Assembly: GCA_910587865.1 (NCBI GenBank)
Contig: CAJUNX010000019.1
Location: 1-20,106 of the forward strand
DNA length: 20,106 bases
Source: an uncultured Roseburia sp.
GTDB lineage: Bacteria; Bacillota; Clostridia; Lachnospirales; Lachnospiraceae
Direction: 5' to 3'
A program made the position numbers and the translations under genes. Positions 1-7,775 of the stretch are shown here, in pieces. A model generated the notes under the pieces. It was not told where the DNA came from. It saw only the letters and a program-made list of their open reading frames with translations, and ran no database searches. Position 1 is the first letter of the stretch. Every line of letters begins with the position of its first letter.

Positions 1-388
1 CTATCATACAGGTTTGCTCCAGTTTTGTATAGGTACGGACTATCTACCGTTTACAACAGATCCAGTCGTCTGACCTGTATTACAGGATTGTAGACAGGTT
101 AAAAAGTGGATAAGGGGCATCAGGGATCACAGCATCTAAGCCAAACGGTTTAGGTGCTATTTTTTGCACAAACGGAAGTAAGGCAGCCTGAACATTAAGA
201 AAGAGGATGACACAGTGTGATCTTTGGACGGATCATACAGATTTGGAAAAAATTGAAAACATTATCAAACCAATGAGCCGCTGTCAGCAGAACGCCCGGA
301 TCAGATATTTCCAGAAAATAACATAGAAAAATTCGTTCTGAGATGATATCATGATATTAGAGAAAAAACGAACAGGAGGATCAGACAT
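1..388. other. Gene-free left flank
   Basis: No convincing gene was found here. The stretch contains the terminator at 131-165, which must belong to a plus-strand gene ending left of the window. A 39-codon ORF (207-326) is present, but its purine-rich stretch abuts the ATG with no usable spacing. ATGATATCAT at 343-352 is a perfect palindrome 37 bases before the lipoprotein start and could be a regulator site, but nothing else supports that. No promoter with two good hexamers is visible for the following gene. Confidence 0.6.
131..165 (+). terminator. Rho-independent terminator of an upstream gene
   Basis: A 12-pair stem is formed by 131-142 (AGCATCTAAGCC) and 147-158 (GGTTTAGGTGCT), including two G-U pairs, closed by an AAAC tetraloop. 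It is followed by a T-run at 160-165. The minus strand has no T-run on the other side, so it acts on plus-strand transcripts. It implies a gene or small RNA ending just before or within the first 130 bases. Confidence 0.85.
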
Positions 389-1882
389 ATGAAAAGAGTG
401 ATCGCGATACTTGTATTATGCGGTATGCTGCTGGGGACAGCCGGCTGCGGGATCCGCAGGCCTGATCCGGAGGAGGAAGCGAAGCGTGAATCGGCGCGGC
501 GGGAGATAGAGCAATCTGCCGCAGAGGAGACGGAGGAGGAGACCGGCCAGACGGAAGCGGCCGTGAATCTTTATGACACGGAAGATGTGGTCGCTAAGAC
601 ATTTGGAGCGCTTGAGATTCGGATTCCGGAGTCGTGGGACGACGGAAAAGATACCTCCGAGGACGGTAAGTTTTACTATTATTATGACACCGGTCTCATG
701 CTGATGGTGCAGAGCAAAAGCGGTTTTGCATATGAATCGATCGGTACAATGTCCGAGGGGGATAAGACGCTCTCAAAGGACGCCATATTTGACGGGATGC
801 AAAGCGAGTTTACGTCGTGCGATACGATTCTGAGCGATTATGATGTGGTGAGCGGGGATGTGGAAGCGTTCCGCTACAAGGCAGACATTGTGCTGCTCGG
901 GAAGTCATATTATCTGGATGCGCTGGTGTTTATCGAAGACTATACGACATACATAGTATCCATGCTTGTGGAACATGGGTCAGAGAAGGATTATCAGGCG
1001 GAGATGGAATCGTTAAAGGAGACGATCCGGGTTGAGAAGGGCGATCGCGCAGACGGGAAGACTTCAGATGAAAGTTCGGTAAAGACAACGGGAGACATAC
1101 AGTATCAGGTGCCTGCCGGCTGGCGGGAGACACCGGAAAATGAGGAGGGCAGCACTTTTTATTATGTGAGCGGATTTACTTTCATGGTGCAGAATAAGGA
1201 TCCGGGCTTTGACGCGGCTTATCTGATGGCGAATGTTGATGACTTTGTTTCGGGCATTCAGGAATCAATGGAAAACTGCAGTAATCTCAAATCCGGGTTC
1301 AGGAGTATTGCCGGAGTGGATGCCATTGAGGTGACGGCGGGATTTACGTCAGACGATCTGGAGTATGAATGGCATGCAAATACGTTTATGATTGGAAACA
1401 GGATGTATTCGTTTGTCGGTATGACGGAAGCCGGGAAGGATTATTCGAAAGAATATGAAGCCGTTATAAACAGTATTGTCATTCTGTCTGACAGCGTATC
1501 AGGCGGGGAAACGCAGGAGGCGGATAACGATGCGCCGTCCGAAGAGACGGAATCGGAAGAGAAAACGTCAGAGGATCCTTCCTCCCAAAGTCCGACGACC
1601 GGAGAGCGGAACGCGTTAAGCAGGGCGAAGGATTATCTGAGTGTTATGCCGTTCTCCCGGGAGAGCCTGATCGGTCAGCTGGAGTATGAGAAATACTCCC
1701 ACGAGGAAGCGGTCTATGCCGCGGATCACTGCGGTGCGGACTGGAACGAGCAGGCGGTAAAAAAGGCGAAGGCGTACCTGGATATCGGGTCATTTTCCCG
1801 CCAGGGTCTGATCGATCAGCTGGAGTACGAGGGTTTTACACATGATCAGGCGGTCTACGGTGCGGAGCAGAACGGTTACTGA
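389..1882 (+). CDS. Lipoprotein with duplicated domain and two C-terminal Ltp repeats
   Basis: This encodes a 497-residue secreted, lipid-anchored protein. An AGGAGGA ribosome site at 374-380 lies 8 bases before the ATG. Residues 1-19 form a signal peptide ending in lipobox LGTAGC, with Cys20 as the predicted lipidated residue. An acidic low-complexity linker (about 25-60) follows. Two similar domains come next, at about 71-216 and 233-368; both share a pattern of IxxPxxW, then FYYYYD or FYYVSG, then MVQ. A second Ser/Glu/Thr linker (370-406) leads to two repeats of about 45 residues (408-452 and 453-497), each with the SFSRxxLIxQLEYE plus HDQAVY-like pattern. That pattern matches the Ltp (host cell surface-exposed lipoprotein) family. 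Some Ltp proteins from Gram-positive phages block DNA injection by other phages. A role in phage exclusion is possible here, but chromosomal Ltp repeats are also common in proteins of unknown role. Confidence 0.85.
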   Translation: MKRVIAILVLCGMLLGTAGCGIRRPDPEEEAKRESARREIEQSAAEETEEETGQTEAAVNLYDTEDVVAKTFGALEIRIPESWDDGKDTSEDGKFYYYYDTGLMLMVQSKSGFAYESIGTMSEGDKTLSKDAIFDGMQSEFTSCDTILSDYDVVSGDVEAFRYKADIVLLGKSYYLDALVFIEDYTTYIVSMLVEHGSEKDYQAEMESLKETIRVEKGDRADGKTSDESSVKTTGDIQYQVPAGWRETPENEEGSTFYYVSGFTFMVQNKDPGFDAAYLMANVDDFVSGIQESMENCSNLKSGFRSIAGVDAIEVTAGFTSDDLEYEWHANTFMIGNRMYSFVGMTEAGKDYSKEYEAVINSIVILSDSVSGGETQEADNDAPSEETESEEKTSEDPSSQSPTTGERNALSRAKDYLSVMPFSRESLIGQLEYEKYSHEEAVYAADHCGADWNEQAVKKAKAYLDIGSFSRQGLIDQLEYEGFTHDQAVYGAEQNGY

Positions 1883-2200
1883 TGAGGATCTGTCCTGTCA
1901 TCGAAAGAAGATTGATGTGTATAAGATCGTCTGTATGTACCGACTTTATCAATGGACGAATTAAAGGAAATTGAGACAGAGGTTATGCGGTTGGTGTAAT
2001 CAGTCATATCAATAAGAGAGCGATACCAGAGATATCATCCGGCATTTTCAAAACAGAGATCTTTGTGCAAGAATCAAACATTTTTGAGACAGAATAGGTT
2101 GATACTTGACAGATTTTGCGGAGAATGTTATATAATAATCGATATGTTTGTATTCAGATACAACGTGATAAAATAATATAGAAGGCAGGGGAATCTGGAA
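1883..2200. other. Intergenic region before the chemotaxis receptor
   Basis: This 318-base stretch holds the receptor promoter (2106-2136) and its ribosome site near 2187-2191. A short reading frame near 1934-1999 ends in a stop after codons for about 24 residues, including MDELKEIETEVMRLV. It lacks a ribosome site and may be a gene remnant or chance. I saw no clear terminator hairpin for the lipoprotein gene, so some readthrough into this region is likely. Confidence 0.5.
2106..2136 (+). promoter_or_regulatory. Sigma-A-type promoter of the chemotaxis receptor
   Basis: A perfect -35 TTGACA lies at 2106-2111. The -10 is either TATATA at 2129-2134 (17-base spacer) or the overlapping TATAAT at 2131-2136 (19-base spacer). 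The start of transcription would fall near 2142, leaving a leader of about 60 bases. Confidence 0.75.
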
Positions 2201-3778
2201 ATGAAGATTAAGGTTAAGTTACTTCTGATGGAAATGGTATCGCTGCTTGTATTGTTTGTAATACTTGTCGTGATGGCCAGTCTGATTTCGGTCAATCAGG
2301 TTGAGACAAGAATGCGTGAGACGCTTGAGGTCGCGGTGGCTGGATATACGGGTGATGTCAATGTTTATCGGAACGCGGGCCATGATATTGATATCACTAT
2401 TTTTGAAGGGGATACCAGGATACTCAGTTCGATTCCCGGTGCGGTCGGGTCAAAGGCAGGTGACCGGGTGGTGGAACGTGTATTAAACGGACACCAGGAG
2501 TATTTTGATACAAACGTACTGGTAAACGGAGAGCCTTATTTTGGATATTACGAGCCGGCGGAAGGCGGGATGGTTTTTGCAGGGACGCCGAGAAGCGTTG
2601 TCAATGAAGTAATCAGGACAGTAGTCATTTTTTTAGTGCTGATCGGACTCGTCGCATATGTGTTATGTGTCGCGGCGGCAGCCGTGATCGCGGCGCGTAT
2701 CTCAAAGCGTATTGTCGCGGTATCAAATCGTGTAAACATCCTTGCGAAAGGTGATCTGAGCGGAAGGATTCCGCTCCCGGATCAGAAACAGCACGACGAG
2801 ATCGAGACGATGAACCGGGCCGTTTCCGCGCTGCATCAGGAGTTAAAGAGCATTGTCTCTGTGATCGCGGATCAGGCGGATCAGCTCAACGGCAGCAATC
2901 TGGAATTTCACATGAAGTTTAATAAGATCGTGGATAATCTGAACAGCGTGAATACTGCGGTCGAGGAGATTGCGCTCGGGAGCACGTCACAGGCACAGGA
3001 GACGACCTCTGCCGGGGAACAGGTTGCCGATATGGCGGATGTGATTGATCAGAATTCCCAGAATATCAGCAGACTGGAAAATGCGATTCAGCGCATGGTG
3101 GAATTATTTGACGATACCAGCCATATTCTGGACGATCTGGTACAGATCAACAGTAAAACGTCGTCGAATATTGTGATCGTATCAAAGCAGACAAACGAAA
3201 CAAACAGTTCCGCGGAACGGATTAAAACAGCGGTTCAGATGATTCAGAATATTGCGGAACAGACCAGTTTATTATCTCTGAATGCAAGCATCGAGAGTGC
3301 GCGTGCAGGCGAGGCAGGACGCGGTTTTGCCGTTGTTGCGGAGGAAATTCGCTCGCTGTCCGAGAATTCTGCCAACAGCGCGAATGAGATCGAAGAGATC
3401 ACGAAGGAACTGCTGGAAAATTCCAATATCAGTGTCAGAACGGTGGAGGAGGTCAACCATGACGCCAGGATTCAGGAAGATAAGCTGACACAGACGAGAG
3501 AGGCATTTGAGGGGCTGAAGGGAGAAGTGGATGCCGTTGCGCAGGCATCGAAGAATATTTTTGAACAGACGAGGCGTCTCGAAAGCCAGAAGAATGCCAT
3601 AAACGGCGTTGTTGAGCAGCTCGCGTCCATCTCGGAGGAGAATGCGGCGTCTACGCAGGAGACCAGCGCAAGTATGCAGACACTGTCCGGAACGATTGAG
3701 GACTGTAAGAGAGAGACGGACGCCCTGTCTGCACTGAGTACCAGCTTAAAAGAGCAGACAAACAAATTTGTATTATAA
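2201..3778 (+). CDS. Methyl-accepting chemotaxis protein
   Basis: This 525-residue membrane receptor controls flagellar rotation through CheW and CheA. Residues 7-30 form TM1. About 31-137 form a short external sensor domain whose size and pattern (DITIFEGDTRILSS, later GYYEPAEGG) suggest a single Cache-type fold. Residues 138-163 form TM2, followed by HAMP at about 164-220. The cytoplasmic signalling coiled coil has the conserved hairpin tip at 353-384 (key stretches SLLSLNASIESARAGEAGRG and FAVVAEEIR). There is no C-terminal CheR-tethering pentapeptide; the protein ends in NKFVL. An AGGGG ribosome site at about 2187-2191 supports the ATG. It is a single-gene unit with its own promoter and terminator. 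The ligand cannot be told from sequence; a peptide or amino acid is plausible given the nearby importers, but that is only inference. Confidence 0.95.
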   Translation: MKIKVKLLLMEMVSLLVLFVILVVMASLISVNQVETRMRETLEVAVAGYTGDVNVYRNAGHDIDITIFEGDTRILSSIPGAVGSKAGDRVVERVLNGHQEYFDTNVLVNGEPYFGYYEPAEGGMVFAGTPRSVVNEVIRTVVIFLVLIGLVAYVLCVAAAAVIAARISKRIVAVSNRVNILAKGDLSGRIPLPDQKQHDEIETMNRAVSALHQELKSIVSVIADQADQLNGSNLEFHMKFNKIVDNLNSVNTAVEEIALGSTSQAQETTSAGEQVADMADVIDQNSQNISRLENAIQRMVELFDDTSHILDDLVQINSKTSSNIVIVSKQTNETNSSAERIKTAVQMIQNIAEQTSLLSLNASIESARAGEAGRGFAVVAEEIRSLSENSANSANEIEEITKELLENSNISVRTVEEVNHDARIQEDKLTQTREAFEGLKGEVDAVAQASKNIFEQTRRLESQKNAINGVVEQLASISEENAASTQETSASMQTLSGTIEDCKRETDALSALSTSLKEQTNKFVL

Positions 3779-3797
3779 ACACGGTGTGTGATTCGGG

Positions 3798-3832
3798 AAA
3801 AAATAACGGCGGAGTGATCCGCCGTTATTTTT
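3798..3832. terminator. Bidirectional terminator between receptor and fic
   Basis: A perfect 13-pair stem is formed by 3801-3813 and 3818-3830 (AAATAACGGCGGA and its complement) with a GTGA loop. A-runs on one side and T-runs on the other give six or so T residues after the hairpin in both directions. It ends the receptor transcript and would also stop minus-strand transcription coming from the fic operon. Confidence 0.9.
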
Positions 3833-4141
3833 GTGATATGACTGACACCCGGATGCGCCATATTTATAAGTTTTGGGGAGCATATGGAAAGCGGAAACGG
3901 AATAGCGTCCCTGATAAGCGTGCAGCCCTGTGTGCGTGCCCCGGTCTGCACGCTTGCCGGGGCAGGGAACGGAAAGAATAAAAGCCCTGCGGGAGTGCTT
4001 CGTCCTGCGGCCTCCTGCACTCCCGGCCCGAATTCGCATTCCACGCTGACCGCGTTCCATGCTCATACGGGTCAGCGTCTCTGGTGCCTGCACATCCCGG
4101 CGTGTGAACACGCGGTCTGTACAGTCCCCGAGACAGGGCTT
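3833..4141. other. GC-rich convergent gap with a cluster of inverted repeats
   Basis: No gene is supported here. There are three perfect inverted repeats: 3916-3925 with 3946-3955 (AAGCGTGCAG, 10 pairs); 3990-3998 with 4017-4025 (CGGGAGTGC, 9 pairs); and 4043-4051 with 4070-4078 (ACGCTGACC, 9 pairs). An alternative hairpin, 3937-3944 with 3957-3964 (TGCCCCGG, 8 pairs), overlaps the first and excludes it. A small CGTGT-GA-ACACG hairpin lies at 4101-4112. The stretch could be a structured 3' region of either convergent transcript, a small RNA, or the remains of palindromic repeats. Confidence 0.6.
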
Positions 4142-5137
4142 TTATAAGCGGATATACTGCTGGTTCCGGCTCTGGGGGCGGTCCGGCAGGGTCATCGTGA
4201 CCAGTCCGAGCGCGATCGCGGGATTGATATAATTTTTGCGGAAGGTCTCCCTGGATTTTAACTGAAGGCGCTCCATCAGAGTGCCCGCCGTATAGGGGAC
4301 ATGATATTCCATAATAGAGAGCAGCTTTCTGACATACCTTGAAAGCGGCTCTTTTTCTCTGTTTTTCAGCGTTTCCGTGACTTCGGTCAGCAGCAGGTCA
4401 AGCTGTTCGAGCAGGTAGGAGACGAAGCGTTCGGGGGAGCCTGTGGCATGGCTTTCGGCGAGTGCGCGGTAATAGTCCGCGTCGGACTGCTGCAGCCGGG
4501 ATTCGAAGGGAAAGCTGGAAAAGACAGGTCTCCAGTGTGAGAGTATCACGATATGCCAGAGCCGTGCCGTTCTGCCGTTTCCTTTCATAAAAGGCTGAAT
4601 CTGAAAGAATTCGCTGTGAAAAACGGAGGAGAGAATCAGAGGATGAATGTCGTTCTGGTTTGTTTTCATCCAGTCAAAGAGTTCGATCAGAAGTCCGGGG
4701 ACAAGCTGTGCGGGCGGCGCGCGGAAATAAAAGTGATCCTGATGGATGACGTCGATTTCGTTCTGGCGGTACCAGGAGGAGGCGCCGGTAAATGCGGGGG
4801 TGGTAAGGTCATGGAGCTGCCTTAGCGCAGAGAGACTGTACGGATCCAGCTGTGAAAATGTGCGGTAGGCATCGTAGGTGTTCTGAATTTCTTTCTGATA
4901 CTGGCTGGGCCAGGAGGGCGACTGTCCGCTGACGATGCGGGCAGTATCGCCCGGCGGCAGGTATACACCCTCCATCGAGAGAGAGGCGTGGATATTTTCA
5001 ACCCGGTTCTCCTTCTGCAATTGTGGTTTTGAAGACAGGTCGGAAAAAAGGCTGATCGTTCCGAGCTTTTCGGAGATCGAGGCAGCCAGAAACAGCATCT
5101 GATTTGTGATGTGCAGCGGATCCTGTCTGTCATTCAT
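4142..5137 (-). CDS. Class II-type Fic protein with degenerate active site
   Basis: Fic proteins usually transfer AMP or a related group from a nucleotide onto target proteins. The start is ATG at 5137, giving 331 residues, because AGAGGG lies about 10 bases upstream; a TTG at 5158 has no such support. Residues 52-57 (SLSMEG) match the inhibitory [S/T]xxxE[G/N] motif of class II Fic proteins, which keeps the enzyme off. The Fic core lies at about 105-250. The catalytic loop, normally HPFx(D/E)GNGRxxR, reads QPFMKGNGRTAR at 181-192, so the catalytic His is Gln181 and the acidic residue is Lys185, while GNGR is intact. Residues about 265-331 form a winged-helix-like tail with RETFRKNYINPA. The gene overlaps the preceding small gene by 8 bases, so the two are coupled. 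AMP-transfer activity is doubtful; a binding, regulatory or altered catalytic role is possible. Confidence 0.88.
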   Translation of the reverse strand: MNDRQDPLHITNQMLFLAASISEKLGTISLFSDLSSKPQLQKENRVENIHASLSMEGVYLPPGDTARIVSGQSPSWPSQYQKEIQNTYDAYRTFSQLDPYSLSALRQLHDLTTPAFTGASSWYRQNEIDVIHQDHFYFRAPPAQLVPGLLIELFDWMKTNQNDIHPLILSSVFHSEFFQIQPFMKGNGRTARLWHIVILSHWRPVFSSFPFESRLQQSDADYYRALAESHATGSPERFVSYLLEQLDLLLTEVTETLKNREKEPLSRYVRKLLSIMEYHVPYTAGTLMERLQLKSRETFRKNYINPAIALGLVTMTLPDRPQSRNQQYIRL

Positions 5138-5447
5138 AAACCGTATACCCTCTTTCAATGTCCGGCCATTCGTCTTTTTTTGCGAGCCACTGTTCGTTCA
5201 GCCAGTCCGCAGCAGCAGTCAGTCCTTCCTCCGTAAAGGGAAACTGCGCGGCTGTTTTTTTTTCGTCCGGAGTGGATGCATCATTATAGGGGCCGGGCCA
5301 GAGAACCGCCGTGAGAACATCATCCGGCTCACTGTCCGCGCGGTCGGCGGTATCTTTTCGGATGAGATAGCGCATACCGCGAAAACTTCCGGTAAAGATT
5401 TCCTTTTTGTAAAAATTCAGGTTTAAAAGGTCTGTTTTCTGTATCAT
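5130..5447 (-). CDS. Small soluble protein of unknown function, fic partner
   Basis: This encodes 105 residues with no signal peptide or membrane segment, first in a two-gene minus-strand operon with fic. AAGGA lies 9 bases before the ATG at 5447. The protein is acidic toward the C-terminus, with a central segment VLWPGPYNDASTPDEKKTA and a helix FPFTEEGLTAAADWLNEQW. I do not assign it to a named family. Its stop codon overlaps the fic start (TTTATGAATGA arrangement), suggesting coupled translation and matched amounts. Because the Fic protein carries its own inhibitory motif, this partner need not be a FicA-like antitoxin, and it shows no [S/T]xxxE[G/N] helix of that type. It could be a modulator or target of Fic; this is inference. 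Confidence 0.75.
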   Translation of the reverse strand: MIQKTDLLNLNFYKKEIFTGSFRGMRYLIRKDTADRADSEPDDVLTAVLWPGPYNDASTPDEKKTAAQFPFTEEGLTAAADWLNEQWLAKKDEWPDIERGYTVYE

Positions 5448-5501
5448 ATTCTGTCATCCTTTCTAGTGAAAAACGGGAACGGACCATGTGCTGCATGACT
5501 G

Positions 5502-5510
5502 ATTATATCA
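5502..5510 (-). promoter_or_regulatory. Extended -10 promoter for the small gene and fic
   Basis: On the minus strand, 5510 to 5502 reads TGATATAAT, a perfect extended -10 (TGnTATAAT). No good -35 hexamer is visible 16-18 bases upstream, which is tolerated with an extended -10. It lies about 55 bases before the ATG at 5447 and diverges from the importer promoter at 5584. Confidence 0.6.
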
Positions 5511-5583
5511 CAAATTTCTGTCTGAGCCGGCTTTTTTCTATGTGAACTGTCTATTATTTCCAAAGAGCCTGTATACAAACATG

Positions 5584-5611
5584 TTGACAAATGGCGAACG
5601 ACGTGTATAAT
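5584..5611 (+). promoter_or_regulatory. Sigma-A promoter of first peptide importer operon
   Basis: Both hexamers are perfect consensus: TTGACA at 5584-5589 and TATAAT at 5606-5611, with a 16-base spacer. Transcription would begin near 5618, about 90 bases before oppB. A TGTATACA palindrome at 5570-5577 sits just upstream of the -35 and could be a regulator site. Confidence 0.85.
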
Positions 5612-5640
5612 ACTAGTAGATTATTTTGGTATTTTAGAAC

Positions 5641-5658
5641 AGTACAGTGATAGTACAG
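5641..5658 (+). repeat. Short direct repeat in the importer leader
   Basis: AGTACAG occurs at 5641-5647 and again at 5652-5658, 11 bases apart, which is one helical turn. It lies about 25-40 bases downstream of the predicted transcription start. This geometry suits a protein dimer binding one DNA face, but the copies are short and no regulator is known. Confidence 0.35.
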
Positions 5659-5710
5659 CGGTGTAATACTAAAGGATCAGAATAAAATAACAATAACAGG
5701 AGAAGAGAAT

Positions 5711-6622
5711 GTGGGAAGATATCTGATAAAGCGTGTTTTGCTGGCAATTGTTTCTATTTTCATTGTGAGTGCGATTACTTTTTTTGTGATGAATGCGATT
5801 CCGGGCGGACCGTTCAATAAAGAGAAGGCCACGAGCGCGGAGGCGCAGCGGATTCTCGAGGAACGTTACAATCTGGATAAGCCGATCGGTGAGCAGTATG
5901 TGCTCTGGATAAAGAACCTGGCGCACGGGGACTGGGGCGTATCCCTGCATAACGGCCGCGATATCTGGAGTGAGATTACGTCGCGTTTTGCGGTATCCGC
6001 ACGGCTCGGGGGGATGGCTGCGCTGGTTGCGATTGTGCTTGGACTGATTCTTGGCAGTATCGCCGCGCTTACGAGGAACCGGTGGCCGGACCGGTCAATC
6101 GTTTTTTTCACAACGCTCGGGACTGCGATGCCGTCGTTCGTTCTCGCGACGCTGCTTCTTCTCATTTTCTGCTTAAAGCTCGGCTGGCTCCCGGTCTGGT
6201 CGTCGAGCAGCCCGAATTATGTTCTCCCGATCATCGCGTTAAGCGTGTACCCGATGGCATACATTACCCGTCTGACAAAGACGAGTATGCTCGATTCGCT
6301 CGGACAGGATTATGTGCGGACGGCGAAGGCGAAGGGCGTGCCGGGCTGGAAGGTGATTTTTAAGCATGCGCTTCGGAATGCGCTGATTCCGGTGGTTACA
6401 TATGTCGGGCCGATGGTTGCTTATATTCTGACCGGTTCGATGGTGGTGGAGAATATTTTTACGATCGGTGGTCTTGGATCGACCTTTGTGACCAGTATTA
6501 CGAATCGTGATTATACGCTGATCATGGCAGTGACCCTTTTTCTTGCGATACTGATGGTAATTGCGAATCTGCTGACGGATATCGCGTATAAGCTGATTGA
6601 CCCGCGGATTACGTTTGAATAA
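5711..6622 (+). CDS. oppB: Peptide-type ABC importer permease OppB (system 1)
   Basis: This inner channel subunit of an oligopeptide/dipeptide/nickel-class importer has 303 residues, the usual OppB length. The start is GTG at 5711, preceded by AGGAGAAG at 5698-5705. The N-terminal pattern MGRYLIKRVLLAIVSIF with TM1 at about 10-30 is typical of OppB. An external loop with a GDWGVS-type segment follows, then five more TM segments. The cytoplasmic EAA loop (QDYVRTAKAKGV followed by HALRNALIPV) contacts the ATPases. The protein ends with DPR and a few residues, as usual. It is first in the operon, 40 bases before oppC. The substrate is not determined; peptides are most likely from the family as a whole. 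Confidence 0.93.
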   Translation: MGRYLIKRVLLAIVSIFIVSAITFFVMNAIPGGPFNKEKATSAEAQRILEERYNLDKPIGEQYVLWIKNLAHGDWGVSLHNGRDIWSEITSRFAVSARLGGMAALVAIVLGLILGSIAALTRNRWPDRSIVFFTTLGTAMPSFVLATLLLLIFCLKLGWLPVWSSSSPNYVLPIIALSVYPMAYITRLTKTSMLDSLGQDYVRTAKAKGVPGWKVIFKHALRNALIPVVTYVGPMVAYILTGSMVVENIFTIGGLGSTFVTSITNRDYTLIMAVTLFLAILMVIANLLTDIAYKLIDPRITFE

Positions 6623-6662
6623 GGCGCGGCGGAACACAGGAACAGAAAGGACGACAGGGATC

Positions 6663-7751
6663 ATGCAGGAAAAGGATGTTTTAAAAAAGAGACAGTTTTT
6701 GTCTGCGCAGGTGGATCTTGCCAGATTTAATCATACGAATTTTACACAGGCGACAGAGGATGAGAAAAAACAGCAGGACGTGATGGGCGAGTCCACCACC
6801 TTTTTTAAGGACGGAATGCGCCGGCTGCGCAAAAATCCGCTGGCGATGGGCAGCATTATCGTGCTGACGCTGATCATTGCGATCATTATCATCGCACCGT
6901 TTTTTGTGCCGTACAGTTATTCGCAGATCATTTCGGTGAACGGGGTGCGCGACAAGACGGCGACGAATCTGGCGCCGTTTGAATATTCAAAGCTTGAGAT
7001 GAAGTACATGGAGGAGACCGGCGAGAAGCTGTTTCCCCATATTTTCGGGACGGATAACCTGAGCCGGGATTATTTTATCCGTGTGATTTACGGGACCAGG
7101 GTCAGCCTCTCCATCGGCGTCGTGGCTTCCGTGATGGTGCTGATTATCGGACTGATCTACGGATCGATCGCCGGGTATTTCGGCGGGATCGTCGATCTGG
7201 TCATGATGCGGATTGTGGATATCATCTATTCGCTGCCGGATATGCTGATCATCATTCTGCTCTCCGTGGTGTTAAACGAGACGCTAAAGAGCTATATCGA
7301 GGGGACGGTGCTGCAGTCGCTGGGCACGAATATGATCTCGATTTTCATTGTGTTCGGCCTGCTGTACTGGGTGAGTATGGCGCGCCTGATCCGCGGGCAG
7401 ATCTTAACGATCAAGAATAACGAATATGTGCTGGCCGCGCGCTGTATCGGTACGAAGAACGGCCGGATCTTAAGAAAGCATATTCTGCCGAACTGCCTGT
7501 CCGTGATTATCATCACGACGGCGCTTCAGGTTCCGAGCGCGATCTTTACGGAGAGTTACTTAAGCTTCCTCGGACTGGGGGTGGCGCGCCCGCTGACCTC
7601 GCTGGGAAGTCTTGCGAATGACGCACGGGGTGCGATGCAGTCGTATCCGCTGCGCCTGGTTATTCCGGCGGTGCTGATCTGTCTGATTGTGCTGGCGTTA
7701 AACCTGTTGGGCGACGGTCTGCGCGATGCGTTTGACTCGAAGCTGAATTAG
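6663..7751 (+). CDS. oppC: Peptide-type ABC importer permease OppC (system 1)
   Basis: This second channel subunit has 362 residues from ATG 6663; an in-frame ATG at 6597 lies inside oppB without a ribosome site. The first 50 residues form a long charged cytoplasmic tail. TM1 is at about 61-83, and an external loop of about 57 residues carries the conserved motif before TM2 as GTDNLSRD (129-136). Most relatives have G where this protein has Ser. The EAA loop reads EYVLAARCIGTKNG then KHILPNCLS, and the protein ends in GDGLRDAFDSKLN, typical of OppC/DppC. Its ordinary loop length makes it the internal control for the propeller-bearing OppC of system 2. oppD starts 24 bases after its stop. Confidence 0.93.
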   Translation: MQEKDVLKKRQFLSAQVDLARFNHTNFTQATEDEKKQQDVMGESTTFFKDGMRRLRKNPLAMGSIIVLTLIIAIIIIAPFFVPYSYSQIISVNGVRDKTATNLAPFEYSKLEMKYMEETGEKLFPHIFGTDNLSRDYFIRVIYGTRVSLSIGVVASVMVLIIGLIYGSIAGYFGGIVDLVMMRIVDIIYSLPDMLIIILLSVVLNETLKSYIEGTVLQSLGTNMISIFIVFGLLYWVSMARLIRGQILTIKNNEYVLAARCIGTKNGRILRKHILPNCLSVIIITTALQVPSAIFTESYLSFLGLGVARPLTSLGSLANDARGAMQSYPLRLVIPAVLICLIVLALNLLGDGLRDAFDSKLN

Positions 7752-7775
7752 AAAAAGCAGGAAATGAGGAAAGAT

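Noticed and set aside
207..326. 39-residue ORF before the lipoprotein
   Set aside because: The purine stretch touches the ATG with no spacing, and the protein has no recognisable features.
1934..1999. Gene remnant encoding MDELKEIETEVMRLV
   Set aside because: Too short to assign to any family and no ribosome site; may be chance.
3472..4044. 190-codon antisense frame over the end of the chemotaxis receptor
   Set aside because: It runs antisense through the conserved receptor coding region and a terminator, with no recognisable protein features.
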